In this document: positions 33,730-41,721 of the stretch, one piece after another
How positions within the stretch are numbered: the stretch's first letter is position 1
Layout of the letters: each line of letters opens with the position of its first letter
NCBI RefSeq assembly: GCF_001902295.1
Contig: NZ_CP018335.1
Coordinates: 1,922,001 to 1,986,000, forward strand
Length of the DNA: 64,000 nt
Direction of reading: 5' to 3'
From: Clostridium kluyveri
Lineage (GTDB): Bacteria; Bacillota; Clostridia; Clostridiales; Clostridiaceae
Program-made: the position numbers and the translations under genes
Notes under the pieces: generated by a model
Database searches by the model: none
Seen by the model: the letters and a program-made list of their open reading frames with translations, nothing else
Told to the model about the DNA's origin: nothing

Positions 33730-35142
33730 ATGGATTTTAGAATTGAAAGTGATTCTATAGGAGAAAAAAAGGTTCCTAAAAGTGCATATTATGGAATAAA
33801 CACTTTAAGGGCTGCAGATAATTTTAAAATTACAGGACTTAAAATTCATGAAGAATTTATAAAAAGTATTGCAGAGATAAAAAAGGCTGCTGCTATAACT
33901 AATGAGGGTATTGGACTGCTTGGTGAACATATTAAAGAGACAATTGTAAAAGCTTGCGATGAGATAATAGATAGTAAATTTAAAGATCAGTTTATTACAG
34001 ATCCTATACAAGGTGGGGCAGGTACATCTATAAATATGAATGTAAATGAAGTGATTTCAAATAGAGCCATTGAATTATTAGGGGGAGAAAAGGGAAATTA
34101 TAATATTGTCAATCCAAATGATCATGTGAATATGGGGCAGTCTACTAATGATGTTATTCCAACAGCAGGTAAAATTACAACTATAAAACTTATTTTAAGG
34201 TGTATAAAACAGCTGAAAATATTAAAGAGAGTGTTTAAAGAAAAAGCTGATGAATTTAATGATATTGTAAAAATGGGTAGAACTCAGCTTCAGGATGCAG
34301 TACCTATTAGATTAGGACAGGAATTTAATGCCTATAGTTCAGTGATAAAAAGAGATATATTAAGATTAAATCAGGTTATAGAAAGCTTAAAAGAAGTCAA
34401 TATAGGTGGAACGGCCATAGGAACAGGTATAAATGCAGATATGAGGTATCAAATAAAAATAATACCGAACCTCAACAAAATTATACAAATACAATTAAAC
34501 CAGGCGGAAGATTTAATTGATTCAACTCAAAACTTAGATAGTCTCGTAATAACTTCAGCGGCTATAAAAACCTGTGCAGTTAACCTATCAAAGATAGCAA
34601 ATGATTTAAGACTCATGTCATCAGGACCGAGAACAGGCTTTGGAGAAATAAATCTTCCAGCAAAACAAAATGGCTCTTCCATAATGCCGGGAAAGGTTAA
34701 TCCTGTAATACCAGAGGTAATTAATCAGATAGCTTTTAATATTATTGGAAATGATGTTACCATTAATATGGCTGCAGAGGCAGGTCAATTGGAATTAAAT
34801 GCCTTTGAACCAATTGTATTTTTTAATTTATTCCAGTCTATAGAAACTTTGACGAACGGTATTAATACTTTTGTTGAAAACTGCGTTCAGGGTATTACAG
34901 CAAATAGAAAAAGATGTAAGGGACTTTTAGAAAACAGCATAGGAATACTTACAGCTCTTTGTCCTTATGTAGGATATAAAGAAGCTGCTAAAATTGCTAA
35001 AAAAGCTATGAATACTGGAGAATCTGTGAGGAAGATTATTCTAAGAGAAAAAATTTTAAATGAAAGAGAAATTAACAGTGTATTAAATACTGTGGATATG
35101 ACAAAACCTGGAATATCGAGGAAATATGTAGTTTATAAATAG
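33730..35142 (+). CDS. aspA: Aspartate ammonia-lyase
   Basis: 470 residues of the fumarase/aspartase superfamily. Converts L-aspartate to fumarate and ammonia. The signature GSSIMPGKVNP is intact, and the N-terminus (RIESDSIGEKKVPKSAYYGI) matches aspartases. I chose the ATG at 33730, nine bases after AAGGGG; ATG 33721 abuts that site. Cytoplasmic, homotetrameric in the family. Supports amino acid fermentation and fumarate supply. Confidence 0.93.
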   Translation: MDFRIESDSIGEKKVPKSAYYGINTLRAADNFKITGLKIHEEFIKSIAEIKKAAAITNEGIGLLGEHIKETIVKACDEIIDSKFKDQFITDPIQGGAGTSINMNVNEVISNRAIELLGGEKGNYNIVNPNDHVNMGQSTNDVIPTAGKITTIKLILRCIKQLKILKRVFKEKADEFNDIVKMGRTQLQDAVPIRLGQEFNAYSSVIKRDILRLNQVIESLKEVNIGGTAIGTGINADMRYQIKIIPNLNKIIQIQLNQAEDLIDSTQNLDSLVITSAAIKTCAVNLSKIANDLRLMSSGPRTGFGEINLPAKQNGSSIMPGKVNPVIPEVINQIAFNIIGNDVTINMAAEAGQLELNAFEPIVFFNLFQSIETLTNGINTFVENCVQGITANRKRCKGLLENSIGILTALCPYVGYKEAAKIAKKAMNTGESVRKIILREKILNEREINSVLNTVDMTKPGISRKYVVYK

Positions 35143-35261
35143 AAATATAATTACTTAATTGTGAATAAATATATTTATAGTTTAATCCTTTATTAACACA
35201 AACTGAAAAATAATTGTAGTAGAATATATAATAAATGAAATACTGTATTGGAGGTTTTAAA

Positions 35262-36248
35262 ATGTCAATTTTAGTTTGTGGGGGAGCAGGGTATATAGGG
35301 AGCCATATGGCAGCAGAGCTTTTGGAAAGAGGAAAAGAAATTGTAGTATTGGATAACTTTGAAAAAGGACATAAATCTGCTGTACTTGGAGGCAAGGTTT
35401 ACCAGGGCGATTTAAGGGATGAAAATGTAGTGGATAAGGTGTTTAAAGAAAATAACATTGAATCAGTAATAGATTTTGCAGCTTATTCTCTGGTGGGAGA
35501 GAGTGTAGGGGAACCTCTTAAATATTTCGAAAATAATGTTGTAGGTACTTTGAACCTATTAAAGTCTATGAGAAAATATGAAGTAAAATATATTGTATTT
35601 TCTTCTACTGCTGCAACTTATGGAGAGCCTAAAAACATACCTATCTTTGAAGATGATTCAACATATCCCACTAATCCCTATGGAGAATCCAAGCTTACGG
35701 TAGAAAAGTTGTTAAAATGGAGTGATAGGGCATATGGTATAAAATATGCTGCACTAAGATATTTCAATGCGGCAGGTGCACATATTTCAGGACTTATAGG
35801 AGAAGATCATGACCCTGAAACACACTTGATTCCTATAATACTTCAGGTGGCTTTAAAAAAGAGAGATAAAATATTTATATTTGGAGATGACTATAATACA
35901 GAAGACGGAACTTGTGTTAGGGATTATGTTCATGTTATGGATTTAGCTAATGCCCATCTTTTGGCATTGAATAAAATTATTGAGGATGAAAAAAGTGGAA
36001 TTTATAATTTAGGTAATGGCAGAGGCTTCTCTGTAAAAGAAGTAATTGAAGTTTCACGAAAAGTAACTGGACAAAAAATAAAAGCTGAAATTGCTCCTAG
36101 AAGAGAAGGAGATCCTGAGACACTTATAGCCTCTTCTAAAAAAGCGGAAGAAGAACTTAATTGGAAACCAAAGTATAATTCACTTGAGACAATTATTGAT
36201 ACTGCATGGAAATGGCATAAAGATCATTTAAATGGATTTGAAAAGTGA
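35262..36248 (+). CDS. galE: UDP-glucose 4-epimerase
   Basis: 328 residues, extended short-chain dehydrogenase fold. NAD-binding GGAGYIGSH at the N-terminus and the catalytic YGESK (Tyr-x-x-x-Lys) with SSTAATYG just before it. It interconverts UDP-glucose and UDP-galactose. The ATG at 35262 follows GGAGG; the upstream ATG at 35235 would include that site. Stands alone. Confidence 0.93.
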   Translation: MSILVCGGAGYIGSHMAAELLERGKEIVVLDNFEKGHKSAVLGGKVYQGDLRDENVVDKVFKENNIESVIDFAAYSLVGESVGEPLKYFENNVVGTLNLLKSMRKYEVKYIVFSSTAATYGEPKNIPIFEDDSTYPTNPYGESKLTVEKLLKWSDRAYGIKYAALRYFNAAGAHISGLIGEDHDPETHLIPIILQVALKKRDKIFIFGDDYNTEDGTCVRDYVHVMDLANAHLLALNKIIEDEKSGIYNLGNGRGFSVKEVIEVSRKVTGQKIKAEIAPRREGDPETLIASSKKAEEELNWKPKYNSLETIIDTAWKWHKDHLNGFEK

Positions 36249-36272
36249 AATATATTAATGGGTAATTATATA

Positions 36273-36302
36273 TTGACAAAAAAATGTTAATAGTAATATA
36301 AT
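36273..36302 (+). promoter_or_regulatory. Consensus promoter of a candidate small RNA
   Basis: TTGACA (36273-36278) and TATAAT (36297-36302) with an 18-bp spacer, pointing into a structured stretch that ends in a terminator at 36412-36443. No open reading frame lies between. Confidence 0.65.
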
Positions 36303-36308
36303 AAGGTG

Positions 36309-36445
36309 TAGGTTATGTGATTTTATTCATAACGCTTGCATAAAGTGTTATAAGCTAGAAATATAATAGATAGGCTGTATACCTATTATTTAGATATTGT
36401 GATAGGAGGAGGCCGTCTCTTAAAATAAAAGAGGCGGTTTTTTAT
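36309..36445 (+). ncRNA. Candidate structured small RNA, class unknown
   Basis: About 137 nt between a consensus promoter and an intrinsic terminator. Folds by eye: GTTATG/CATAAC (36313-36332), ATAACGCTT/AAGTGTTAT (36329-36351), ATAGG/CCTAT (36369-36385), and the terminator stem CCGTCTCTT/AAGAGGCGG with a T6 tail. GATAGGAGGAGG just before the terminator stem is single-stranded and SD-like. The first two hairpins share bases, so they are alternatives. It precedes argS by about 290 bp but is terminated from it. I do not recognise a riboswitch or T-box. Confidence 0.5.
36412..36443 (+). terminator. Terminator of the candidate small RNA
   Basis: CCGTCTCTT and AAGAGGCGG form a 9-bp stem with one wobble around AAAATAA, followed by TTTTTT. 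Confidence 0.8.
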
Positions 36446-36480
36446 ATTATATAGTAACTTCGGATTTTTAGTTTTTATCT

Positions 36481-36600
36481 AAGCGCTGCCATTGATAAAC
36501 TCCCATCTTCTTCAAAAGTTGGGGATAAGCAATGCTGTGCGTCTGGATAAGTTGTTCCCCTAAAGGATAACGTATTCTAAGTGCTAAAGACACTAATGTT
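36481..36600. repeat. Degenerate palindromic repeat related to copy E
   Basis: CTCCCATCTTCTTCAAAAG then TTGGGGATAAGC resembles the loop and inner arms at 47858-47890 (CCCCCAGCTTTTTCAAAGG). The end ATTCTAAGTGCT recalls the ATTCTTAG end of the family. Directly abuts copy B. Confidence 0.5.
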
Positions 36601-36603
36601 AAT

Positions 36604-36669
36604 AAGGTTCAGATGGGAATAGGCATTTCTTATAAGCAAACTCCACCTGAACCGCTGAATCACTTGATT
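36604..36669. repeat. Dispersed palindromic repeat, copy B (reversed)
   Basis: AAGGTTCAGATGGGAATAGG and CATTTCTTATAAGCAAACTC then CACCTGAACC and GAATCACTTGATTT. This is the reverse complement of copy A in order and sequence. Terminal arms 36604-36618 and 36641-36653 are complementary. Confidence 0.75.
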
Positions 36670-36701
36670 TAAAAGAATAGAAATGGGAGAGGAGCTGAAA
36701 A

Positions 36702-36728
36702 GTGTTAAATAAAGGTATACTTATTTAA
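36702..36728 (+). CDS. Nine-codon leader frame before argS
   Basis: GTG at 36702 preceded by GGAGAGGAG at good distance, reading MLNKGILI and TAA, ending 8 bases before the argS ATG. argS itself has no good ribosome binding site, so the leader may couple ribosomes into argS. No Arg codons. A tiny frame; may be chance. Confidence 0.35.
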   Translation: MLNKGILI

Positions 36729-36736
36729 CTGTTAAT

Positions 36737-38437
36737 ATGGATTTTAAAAAGTTAGCGGCAGAAGAGATTAAAAAAAATACGGATTTAGAATTGAATTTTA
36801 TAGAAGGTTTGATAGAAGTACCACCAAAACCTGAAATGGGAGATTACGCATTTCCATGTTTTCAATTGGCAAAAGTATTGAAAAAGGCACCAAATATAAT
36901 TTCTAAGGAATTAAAAGATAAATTGCACAGCAAGTACTTTGAAAAAATTGAAAATTTAGGACCTTATGTGAATTTCTTTGTAGATAAAAAAATATTTACT
37001 GAATATACTTTAAAAGAAATATTATTAAAAGGAGACAGCTATGGAAGTTCAGACATGGGAGAAGGAAAAAATGTAGTTGTAGAATATTCATCACCTAACA
37101 TTGCAAAACCTTTCCATGTAGGACATCTTTTTAGCACTTCTATAGGAAATGCCTTATACAAGATGATAAATTTTCAAGGATATAATTGTACGAGAATAAA
37201 TCATCTTGGAGACTGGGGAACTCAATTTGGAAAGCTTATAGCGGCTTATAATAGATGGTGCAATGAAGAAGAGTTAAATAGAGACCCTATAAAGGAACTT
37301 TTAAGAATATATGTAAAATTCCATGAAGAAGCAGAAAAAGATCCTTCACTTAACGAAGAAGGCAGAATGTATTTTAAAAAATTAGAGGATGGCTCGGAAG
37401 AAGAAATTAAACTTTGGAAAAAATTTAAGGATCTAAGTCTTAGAGAATTTAAAAAAGTATATGATTTATTGAAGGTAGATTTTGATTCCTATGCAGGAGA
37501 GAGTTTTTATACTGACAAAATGGATGCAGTTGTAGAAGAAATAGATAGAAAAGGACTTCTTGTTGAAAGTAACGGTGCAAAAGTAGTGCTTCTAGATGAA
37601 TATAATATACCTCCTTGCATTGTAAAAAAATCAGATGGAACGACCATATATGCAACTCGTGATTTGGCTGCAGCTATATATAGGAAAAAAACCTATGATT
37701 TTTATAAGAGTATATATGTGGTGGGACTTGATCAATCTCTTCATTTCAAGCAGGTATTTACCACACTTAAATTAATGGGTAAAGATTGGGCGGACTCATG
37801 TAAGCATGTGGGGTTTGGATTAGTTAGATTTGCAAATAAAAAACTTTCTACACGAAAAGGAGATGTAATATTCTTAGAAGAACTTTTAAATAAATCTGTA
37901 GAAAAAACTCTTGAAATAATAAATGAGAAGAATCCTAAGCTTGAAGATAAGGAAGAGGCGGCTAAAAAGATTGGTATAGGAGCTGTGATATTTACCTATC
38001 TGAAAAATAATAGAGAGAAAGATATAGTATTTGATTGGAATGAAATGCTGAGTTTTGAAGGAGAAACTGGCCCTTATGTTCAATATAGCTATGCAAGGGG
38101 AAAGAGTATTCTTAGAAAATCAGGAGAAGCACCCTATGATGAAAACCAGATAGACTGTAGTAAATTGGGCAGCAAGGAGGAATTTGAACTTGTAAAGATC
38201 CTTGAAAACTTTAATAAATCTATAATAAATGCTATAAATAGATTGGAACCATTTATAGTCACCAGGTATGTAATAGATGTGGCCAAAGCTTTCAATAAGT
38301 TTTACAATGCTCATAGTATTATAAATGCAGCAGATGAGGATACTAAAAAGGCCAGATTGAATTTGGTAAAATGTACCTGTCAGGTATTGAAAAATGGATT
38401 AAATCTAATGGGTATAGAAGTAGTGGAAAAGATGTAG
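36737..38437 (+). CDS. argS: Arginyl-tRNA synthetase
   Basis: 566 residues, class I synthetase. N-terminal Add1 domain (MGDYAFPCFQLAKVL), HIGH-type motif as SPNIAKPFHVGH, KMSKS region replaced by LSTRKGD as in many ArgRS, and a C-terminal DALR anticodon domain (about 450-566). The ATG at 36737 gives the usual ArgRS N-terminus but lacks a ribosome binding site; a GGAGAGGAG site serves a nine-codon frame immediately upstream. No T-box seen. Confidence 0.95.
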   Translation: MDFKKLAAEEIKKNTDLELNFIEGLIEVPPKPEMGDYAFPCFQLAKVLKKAPNIISKELKDKLHSKYFEKIENLGPYVNFFVDKKIFTEYTLKEILLKGDSYGSSDMGEGKNVVVEYSSPNIAKPFHVGHLFSTSIGNALYKMINFQGYNCTRINHLGDWGTQFGKLIAAYNRWCNEEELNRDPIKELLRIYVKFHEEAEKDPSLNEEGRMYFKKLEDGSEEEIKLWKKFKDLSLREFKKVYDLLKVDFDSYAGESFYTDKMDAVVEEIDRKGLLVESNGAKVVLLDEYNIPPCIVKKSDGTTIYATRDLAAAIYRKKTYDFYKSIYVVGLDQSLHFKQVFTTLKLMGKDWADSCKHVGFGLVRFANKKLSTRKGDVIFLEELLNKSVEKTLEIINEKNPKLEDKEEAAKKIGIGAVIFTYLKNNREKDIVFDWNEMLSFEGETGPYVQYSYARGKSILRKSGEAPYDENQIDCSKLGSKEEFELVKILENFNKSIINAINRLEPFIVTRYVIDVAKAFNKFYNAHSIINAADEDTKKARLNLVKCTCQVLKNGLNLMGIEVVEKM

Positions 38438-38578
38438 ATGAGATTTTAAATATTTTATCTGAAGGTTGTTGGAGCTGTGATGGCTCTGAAGCTTGACGAA
38501 GGTAGGAATAAATATTGTTATTTCACCGGATAATCAGATAATATAGAAAGGAGAAGTTACGTTAAAGTAACACATATT

Positions 38579-39376
38579 ATGGAAATTAAAGAATATGATC
38601 GTCTGGTAAATGTAGAAGGTAATGCATTTTTGAGTTGTGACATGGGAAATATAGCCTATTTTGATATAGAAACGACTGGTTTCGATAGAGAATGTGATAA
38701 TATAATACTTATATCTCTTGGGAGGTTTATTGATAAAAATAAATTGTCAATAAAACAGTATTTTGCAGATACTCTACAGGATGAAAGTGAAGTATTATAT
38801 AATTTTGGCATGGATATATTAAAATATGATAAATGGTGTTCTTATAATGGAATAGCCTTTGATGAGCCTTTTGTAAAAGAGAGAATGCACCGGAATAACA
38901 TATACTTTGAGTTTCCTAAATATCATGTAGATTTATATAGACTCATAAGACCTTATTACAAGCAGCTGGGTATGGAAAGGTGTAACTTAAAGACTGTGGA
39001 AAAATATTTGGGTATAAATAGGAGAGATAAAATAGATGGGGGAATCAGTGTAGATTTATATAGAGAATTTTTAAAATCTAATACTGAGGATATAAAATAT
39101 ACCATAATGCTTCATAATTATGAAGATGTTTTAAATCTGCCTAAAATACACGAATTTGCTTTTAAAGTAAGAAATGATAAGTTACTGGTGAGAGAAAATT
39201 GTATTACAGAAAAACAAAAAAGATATTTAAAAATTCTTTTAAAGAAAAATAATGTAGATTTAAATATACAATTTGAAAAAATATCTAAAAAAGTTGCATC
39301 ACAAATTATAGATTATCTGATAAAAGGGGAAAAGGACGTAGAAAAATTTGATAATATCATAAATGGCAGTTATTGA
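38579..39376 (+). CDS. RNase H-like (YprB-type) exonuclease domain protein
   Basis: 265 residues with a DEDD/RNase H-like fold (RNase_H_2, YprB family). Acidic residues appear in AYFDIETTG (Asp, Glu), NGIAFDEPF (Asp) and YEDVLNL (Asp). Function presumably nucleic acid trimming; unknown in vivo. The nearest ribosome binding site, AAAGGAG, is 25 bases upstream of the ATG, with a GTTAC/GTAAC hairpin in between that would bring it closer. A second, more diverged relative lies at 40753. Confidence 0.75.
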   Translation: MEIKEYDRLVNVEGNAFLSCDMGNIAYFDIETTGFDRECDNIILISLGRFIDKNKLSIKQYFADTLQDESEVLYNFGMDILKYDKWCSYNGIAFDEPFVKERMHRNNIYFEFPKYHVDLYRLIRPYYKQLGMERCNLKTVEKYLGINRRDKIDGGISVDLYREFLKSNTEDIKYTIMLHNYEDVLNLPKIHEFAFKVRNDKLLVRENCITEKQKRYLKILLKKNNVDLNIQFEKISKKVASQIIDYLIKGEKDVEKFDNIINGSY

Positions 39377-39473
39377 TAAATGTTTAATTCAAATTAATAA
39401 TATATTTAACTTTTGGAAAATTTTTAGACTTTTAAAAAAAAACATTGTATAATTAAAAAGGAGGGGTGTTGTT

Positions 39474-39851
39474 ATGGTTCAGGAAATAATGAAATCAAAT
39501 ATTGTAAAGTTGAAAAAAGAAGACAGTCTGTGTAAAGCTTTAGATATGATGGATGTTCATAATGTAAATGGGGCACCTATAGTTGATGAAGATGGACAAC
39601 TGACGGGCATGATAGTAAAGGCGGATATATATAGATTTTTGATGGAGGAAGGTCATTATGATACCTGTCCTGTGGATTGGGCAATGACAAAGGATGTAGT
39701 TGTGGCTAAAAGTGAAGAGGATATTATGACTGTGGCAAAAAGAATTAGAGAAAATAATATAGTAGCCATTCCTGTAATAGACGATAAAAATGTGGTGAAG
39801 GGTACCGTTTCTATCGAGGATATAATGGATTATGTAATTAAAAAGTCTTGA
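39474..39851 (+). CDS. CBS domain-pair protein
   Basis: 125 residues made only of two CBS motifs (VQEIMKSNIVKLKKEDSLCK and WAMTKDVVVAKSEEDIMTVA), a Bateman module that typically binds adenine nucleotides. No partner domain. ATG after AAAGGAGGGG. Target unknown. Ends in a terminator that overlaps its last codons. Confidence 0.88.
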   Translation: MVQEIMKSNIVKLKKEDSLCKALDMMDVHNVNGAPIVDEDGQLTGMIVKADIYRFLMEEGHYDTCPVDWAMTKDVVVAKSEEDIMTVAKRIRENNIVAIPVIDDKNVVKGTVSIEDIMDYVIKKS

Positions 39852-39872
39852 TTTTATTATCAGGACTTTTTA
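39841..39872 (+). terminator. CBS gene terminator
   Basis: AAAAGTCTTGAT (39841-39852) pairs with ATCAGGACTTTT (39859-39870) with one wobble, loop of six bases, followed by T and A-rich sequence. Overlaps the stop codon at 39849-39851. Confidence 0.75.
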
Positions 39873-39980
39873 AAAAATATATTTAATATTTTTTATTGGA
39901 GTTGCAAAACTAACTTACATAACATATAAGATAGTAATATTGTGTATTTTAATTTTAATAATATATAAGGAGAATGGAAT

Positions 39981-40706
39981 ATGAGTATTGCAGCTTTTTT
40001 TGATATTGACGGTACTTTATATAGAGAAGGTCTTATAACGGAAGTTTTTAAAAAATTAGTAAAATATGAAATAATACCTGGAGAAAGATGGTATAAGGAA
40101 GTAAAACCTGAATATGAAAGATGGGATAAAAGAAAGGGTAACTACGACAACTATCTTCTGAAAATGGCAAATATATATATAGAAGCTATAAAAGGACTCC
40201 ATAGATCTCAAATAGAATTTATAGCTAAAACTGTAGTGGCTCAGAAAGGAGATAGGGTATATTCTTATACCAGAGATATGCTAAAATGGCATAAAGAAAA
40301 TAAACACATAGTAGTAACTGTATCTGGAAGTCCTGTAGAGCTAGTTAGAGAAATGGCAATTAAATATGGATTTGACGATTATGTAGGAGCTGTATATATA
40401 AGAAATGAGGATAATATATATACAGGAGAGGTAGTTCCTATGTGGGATAGCACTAGCAAAGAAAAAGCCATAAAGATGTTAACTGAAAAATATAGTATAG
40501 ATTTAGATAAAAGTTATGCTTATGGGGATACTTTAGGTGATTTTTCTATGATGAAGATGGTGAAAAATCCAGTTTGTGTAAATCCAACCAGAGAACTGGT
40601 GAGAAAGGTGTTAGAAGACCCTGAGGTAAGCAGTAGGGTAAAAATAGTAGTTGAGAGGAAAGATATGATATATAAGCTTGGAGCTTCTTGTATAAAGGAA
40701 ATCTGA
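39981..40706 (+). CDS. HAD-superfamily phosphatase, subfamily IB
   Basis: 241 residues. DxD motif in FFDIDGTLYREG (the nucleophile Asp), motif II TVSGSPVELV, and motif III YGDTLGDFSMM. The IB subfamily includes phosphoserine and CicA-type phosphatases; substrate unknown. ATG after AAGGAGA. Monocistronic or weakly coupled to the next gene (46-bp gap). Confidence 0.85.
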   Translation: MSIAAFFDIDGTLYREGLITEVFKKLVKYEIIPGERWYKEVKPEYERWDKRKGNYDNYLLKMANIYIEAIKGLHRSQIEFIAKTVVAQKGDRVYSYTRDMLKWHKENKHIVVTVSGSPVELVREMAIKYGFDDYVGAVYIRNEDNIYTGEVVPMWDSTSKEKAIKMLTEKYSIDLDKSYAYGDTLGDFSMMKMVKNPVCVNPTRELVRKVLEDPEVSSRVKIVVERKDMIYKLGASCIKEI

Positions 40707-40752
40707 ATCTTATATATCATAATAGTATATGAAACTGTGTGGCTAAAAGGAA

Positions 40753-41427
40753 TTGGAAAAGAGTGGTAATGTGATAGAGAGACTTAACAATGTAGATGTT
40801 GAAAGACCTATAGTAGAAAATTCATTGAAGATAGAGAAAAGCAGGTGTATTTTTAGAGATGCTATATTTTTTGATTTAGAGCATTATATATACAAAAAAC
40901 CTATATGTATAGGGGTGTTTGGATGCTGTTTTTATGACCATGAAAATGAAGTGTTAAAAGTGACACAGTATATGATAGAAAATAAAAAAGATGCAAAATT
41001 AATACTGCAGCTGGCAAAAGAATACTTTGAAAATATGATTAGAGAGAATAAAAAGTATATAGTAACCTTTTCGGGAAATAATGATTTCACAGTTATAAAT
41101 TATCTTTTTGAAAAATACAATATGGAATTTAATAATATAGAAGATTATTTTATAAGTGTAGATCTGCAAAAACAGTATGAAAAAGAAATCCATAAATCTA
41201 TAGGACTTAAAGCATTGGAAAAAGAATTTGGAATTACAAGAGAGGATAAAGTTATAAGCGGCTCAAATTTAGCTAAAACCTTTAGTAAAATAATTAAAGA
41301 TAGCGAGTATATAAATAGAATGCCCCAGGTAAAAAAAGAAAAGATATTATTATACAATGAGCAGGATATAGTGAGCTTGTTTAACATATATACAAAATGG
41401 AATAATGTATTTATAGGTAATAAATAG
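40753..41427 (+). CDS. Diverged RNase H-like protein
   Basis: 224 residues that align by eye with the RNase H-like protein at 38579: DAIFFDLEHYI in place of AYFDIETTG, LEKEFGITREDKVISGSNL near the C-terminus, and YNEQDIVSLFNIYT with the late Asp. The first motif keeps D and E (DLE). Probably an RNase_H_2 relative with altered activity. The TTG start at 40753 follows AAAAGGA closely; GTG 40771 is an alternative. Confidence 0.6.
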   Translation: MEKSGNVIERLNNVDVERPIVENSLKIEKSRCIFRDAIFFDLEHYIYKKPICIGVFGCCFYDHENEVLKVTQYMIENKKDAKLILQLAKEYFENMIRENKKYIVTFSGNNDFTVINYLFEKYNMEFNNIEDYFISVDLQKQYEKEIHKSIGLKALEKEFGITREDKVISGSNLAKTFSKIIKDSEYINRMPQVKKEKILLYNEQDIVSLFNIYTKWNNVFIGNK

Positions 41428-41514
41428 TAAATTAGTGATAATTATATTTGTGATATAAAAGTTTTTGTACATTTATAAAAACTTTTATTTTTTTATTATT
41501 GTATATTTATAATG

Positions 41515-41570
41515 AAGTAATTCTAAGGTTAATAGGAGTTTGCTCAAGAAAAATGCTTTTTTATATGAAT
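41515..41570. repeat. Degenerate palindromic repeat, copy C
   Basis: AAGTAATTCTAAGGTTAAT then AGGAGTTTGCTCAAGAAAAA match the left half of the family (ATTCTTAGGTTCAGG, GGAGTTTGCT, RAAATGC). The right arm is lost. Confidence 0.55.
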
Positions 41571-41619
41571 TTTTCAAGCACTTATAAAAAAATATTAAAT
41601 TAATTTTTATAAAAAAATA

Positions 41620-41648
41620 TTGCATATTTATTTATAAAGTCATATAAT
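41620..41648 (+). promoter_or_regulatory. Promoter of the argCJBD operon
   Basis: TTGCAT (41620-41625) and TATAAT (41643-41648), 17-bp spacer. The start would fall near 41655, inside the palindrome at 41643-41681. Confidence 0.7.
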
Positions 41649-41681
41649 AACTACATATTTAAAAAATATGTAGTTATTATA
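41643..41681. promoter_or_regulatory. 18-bp inverted repeat over the argC promoter, putative operator
   Basis: Perfect arms (41643-41660 and 41664-41681, TATAATAACTACATATTT and complement) around AAA, followed by TTTTTAT. It covers the -10 box and start point, so it is more likely an operator than an attenuator, though it could also end transcripts from upstream. It does not match the usual ARG box closely. Confidence 0.55.
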
Positions 41682-41721
41682 TTTTTATAGGCAATTATGA
41701 TCTAAAAGGAGGTAAATTAAT

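Larger units (their letters stand above)
36249..36736. other. Intergenic region with small RNA, repeats and argS leader
   Basis: 488 bp. Holds the candidate small RNA (36309-36445), a degenerate palindromic repeat of the copy-E type (36481-36600), a reversed copy of the dispersed repeat (36604-36669), and a nine-codon open frame ahead of argS. Confidence 0.7.

Noticed and set aside
36249..36736. T-box riboswitch for argS.
   Set aside because: No AGGGTGGNACCGCG box or Specifier-type stem; the structured element ends in its own terminator about 290 bp upstream.
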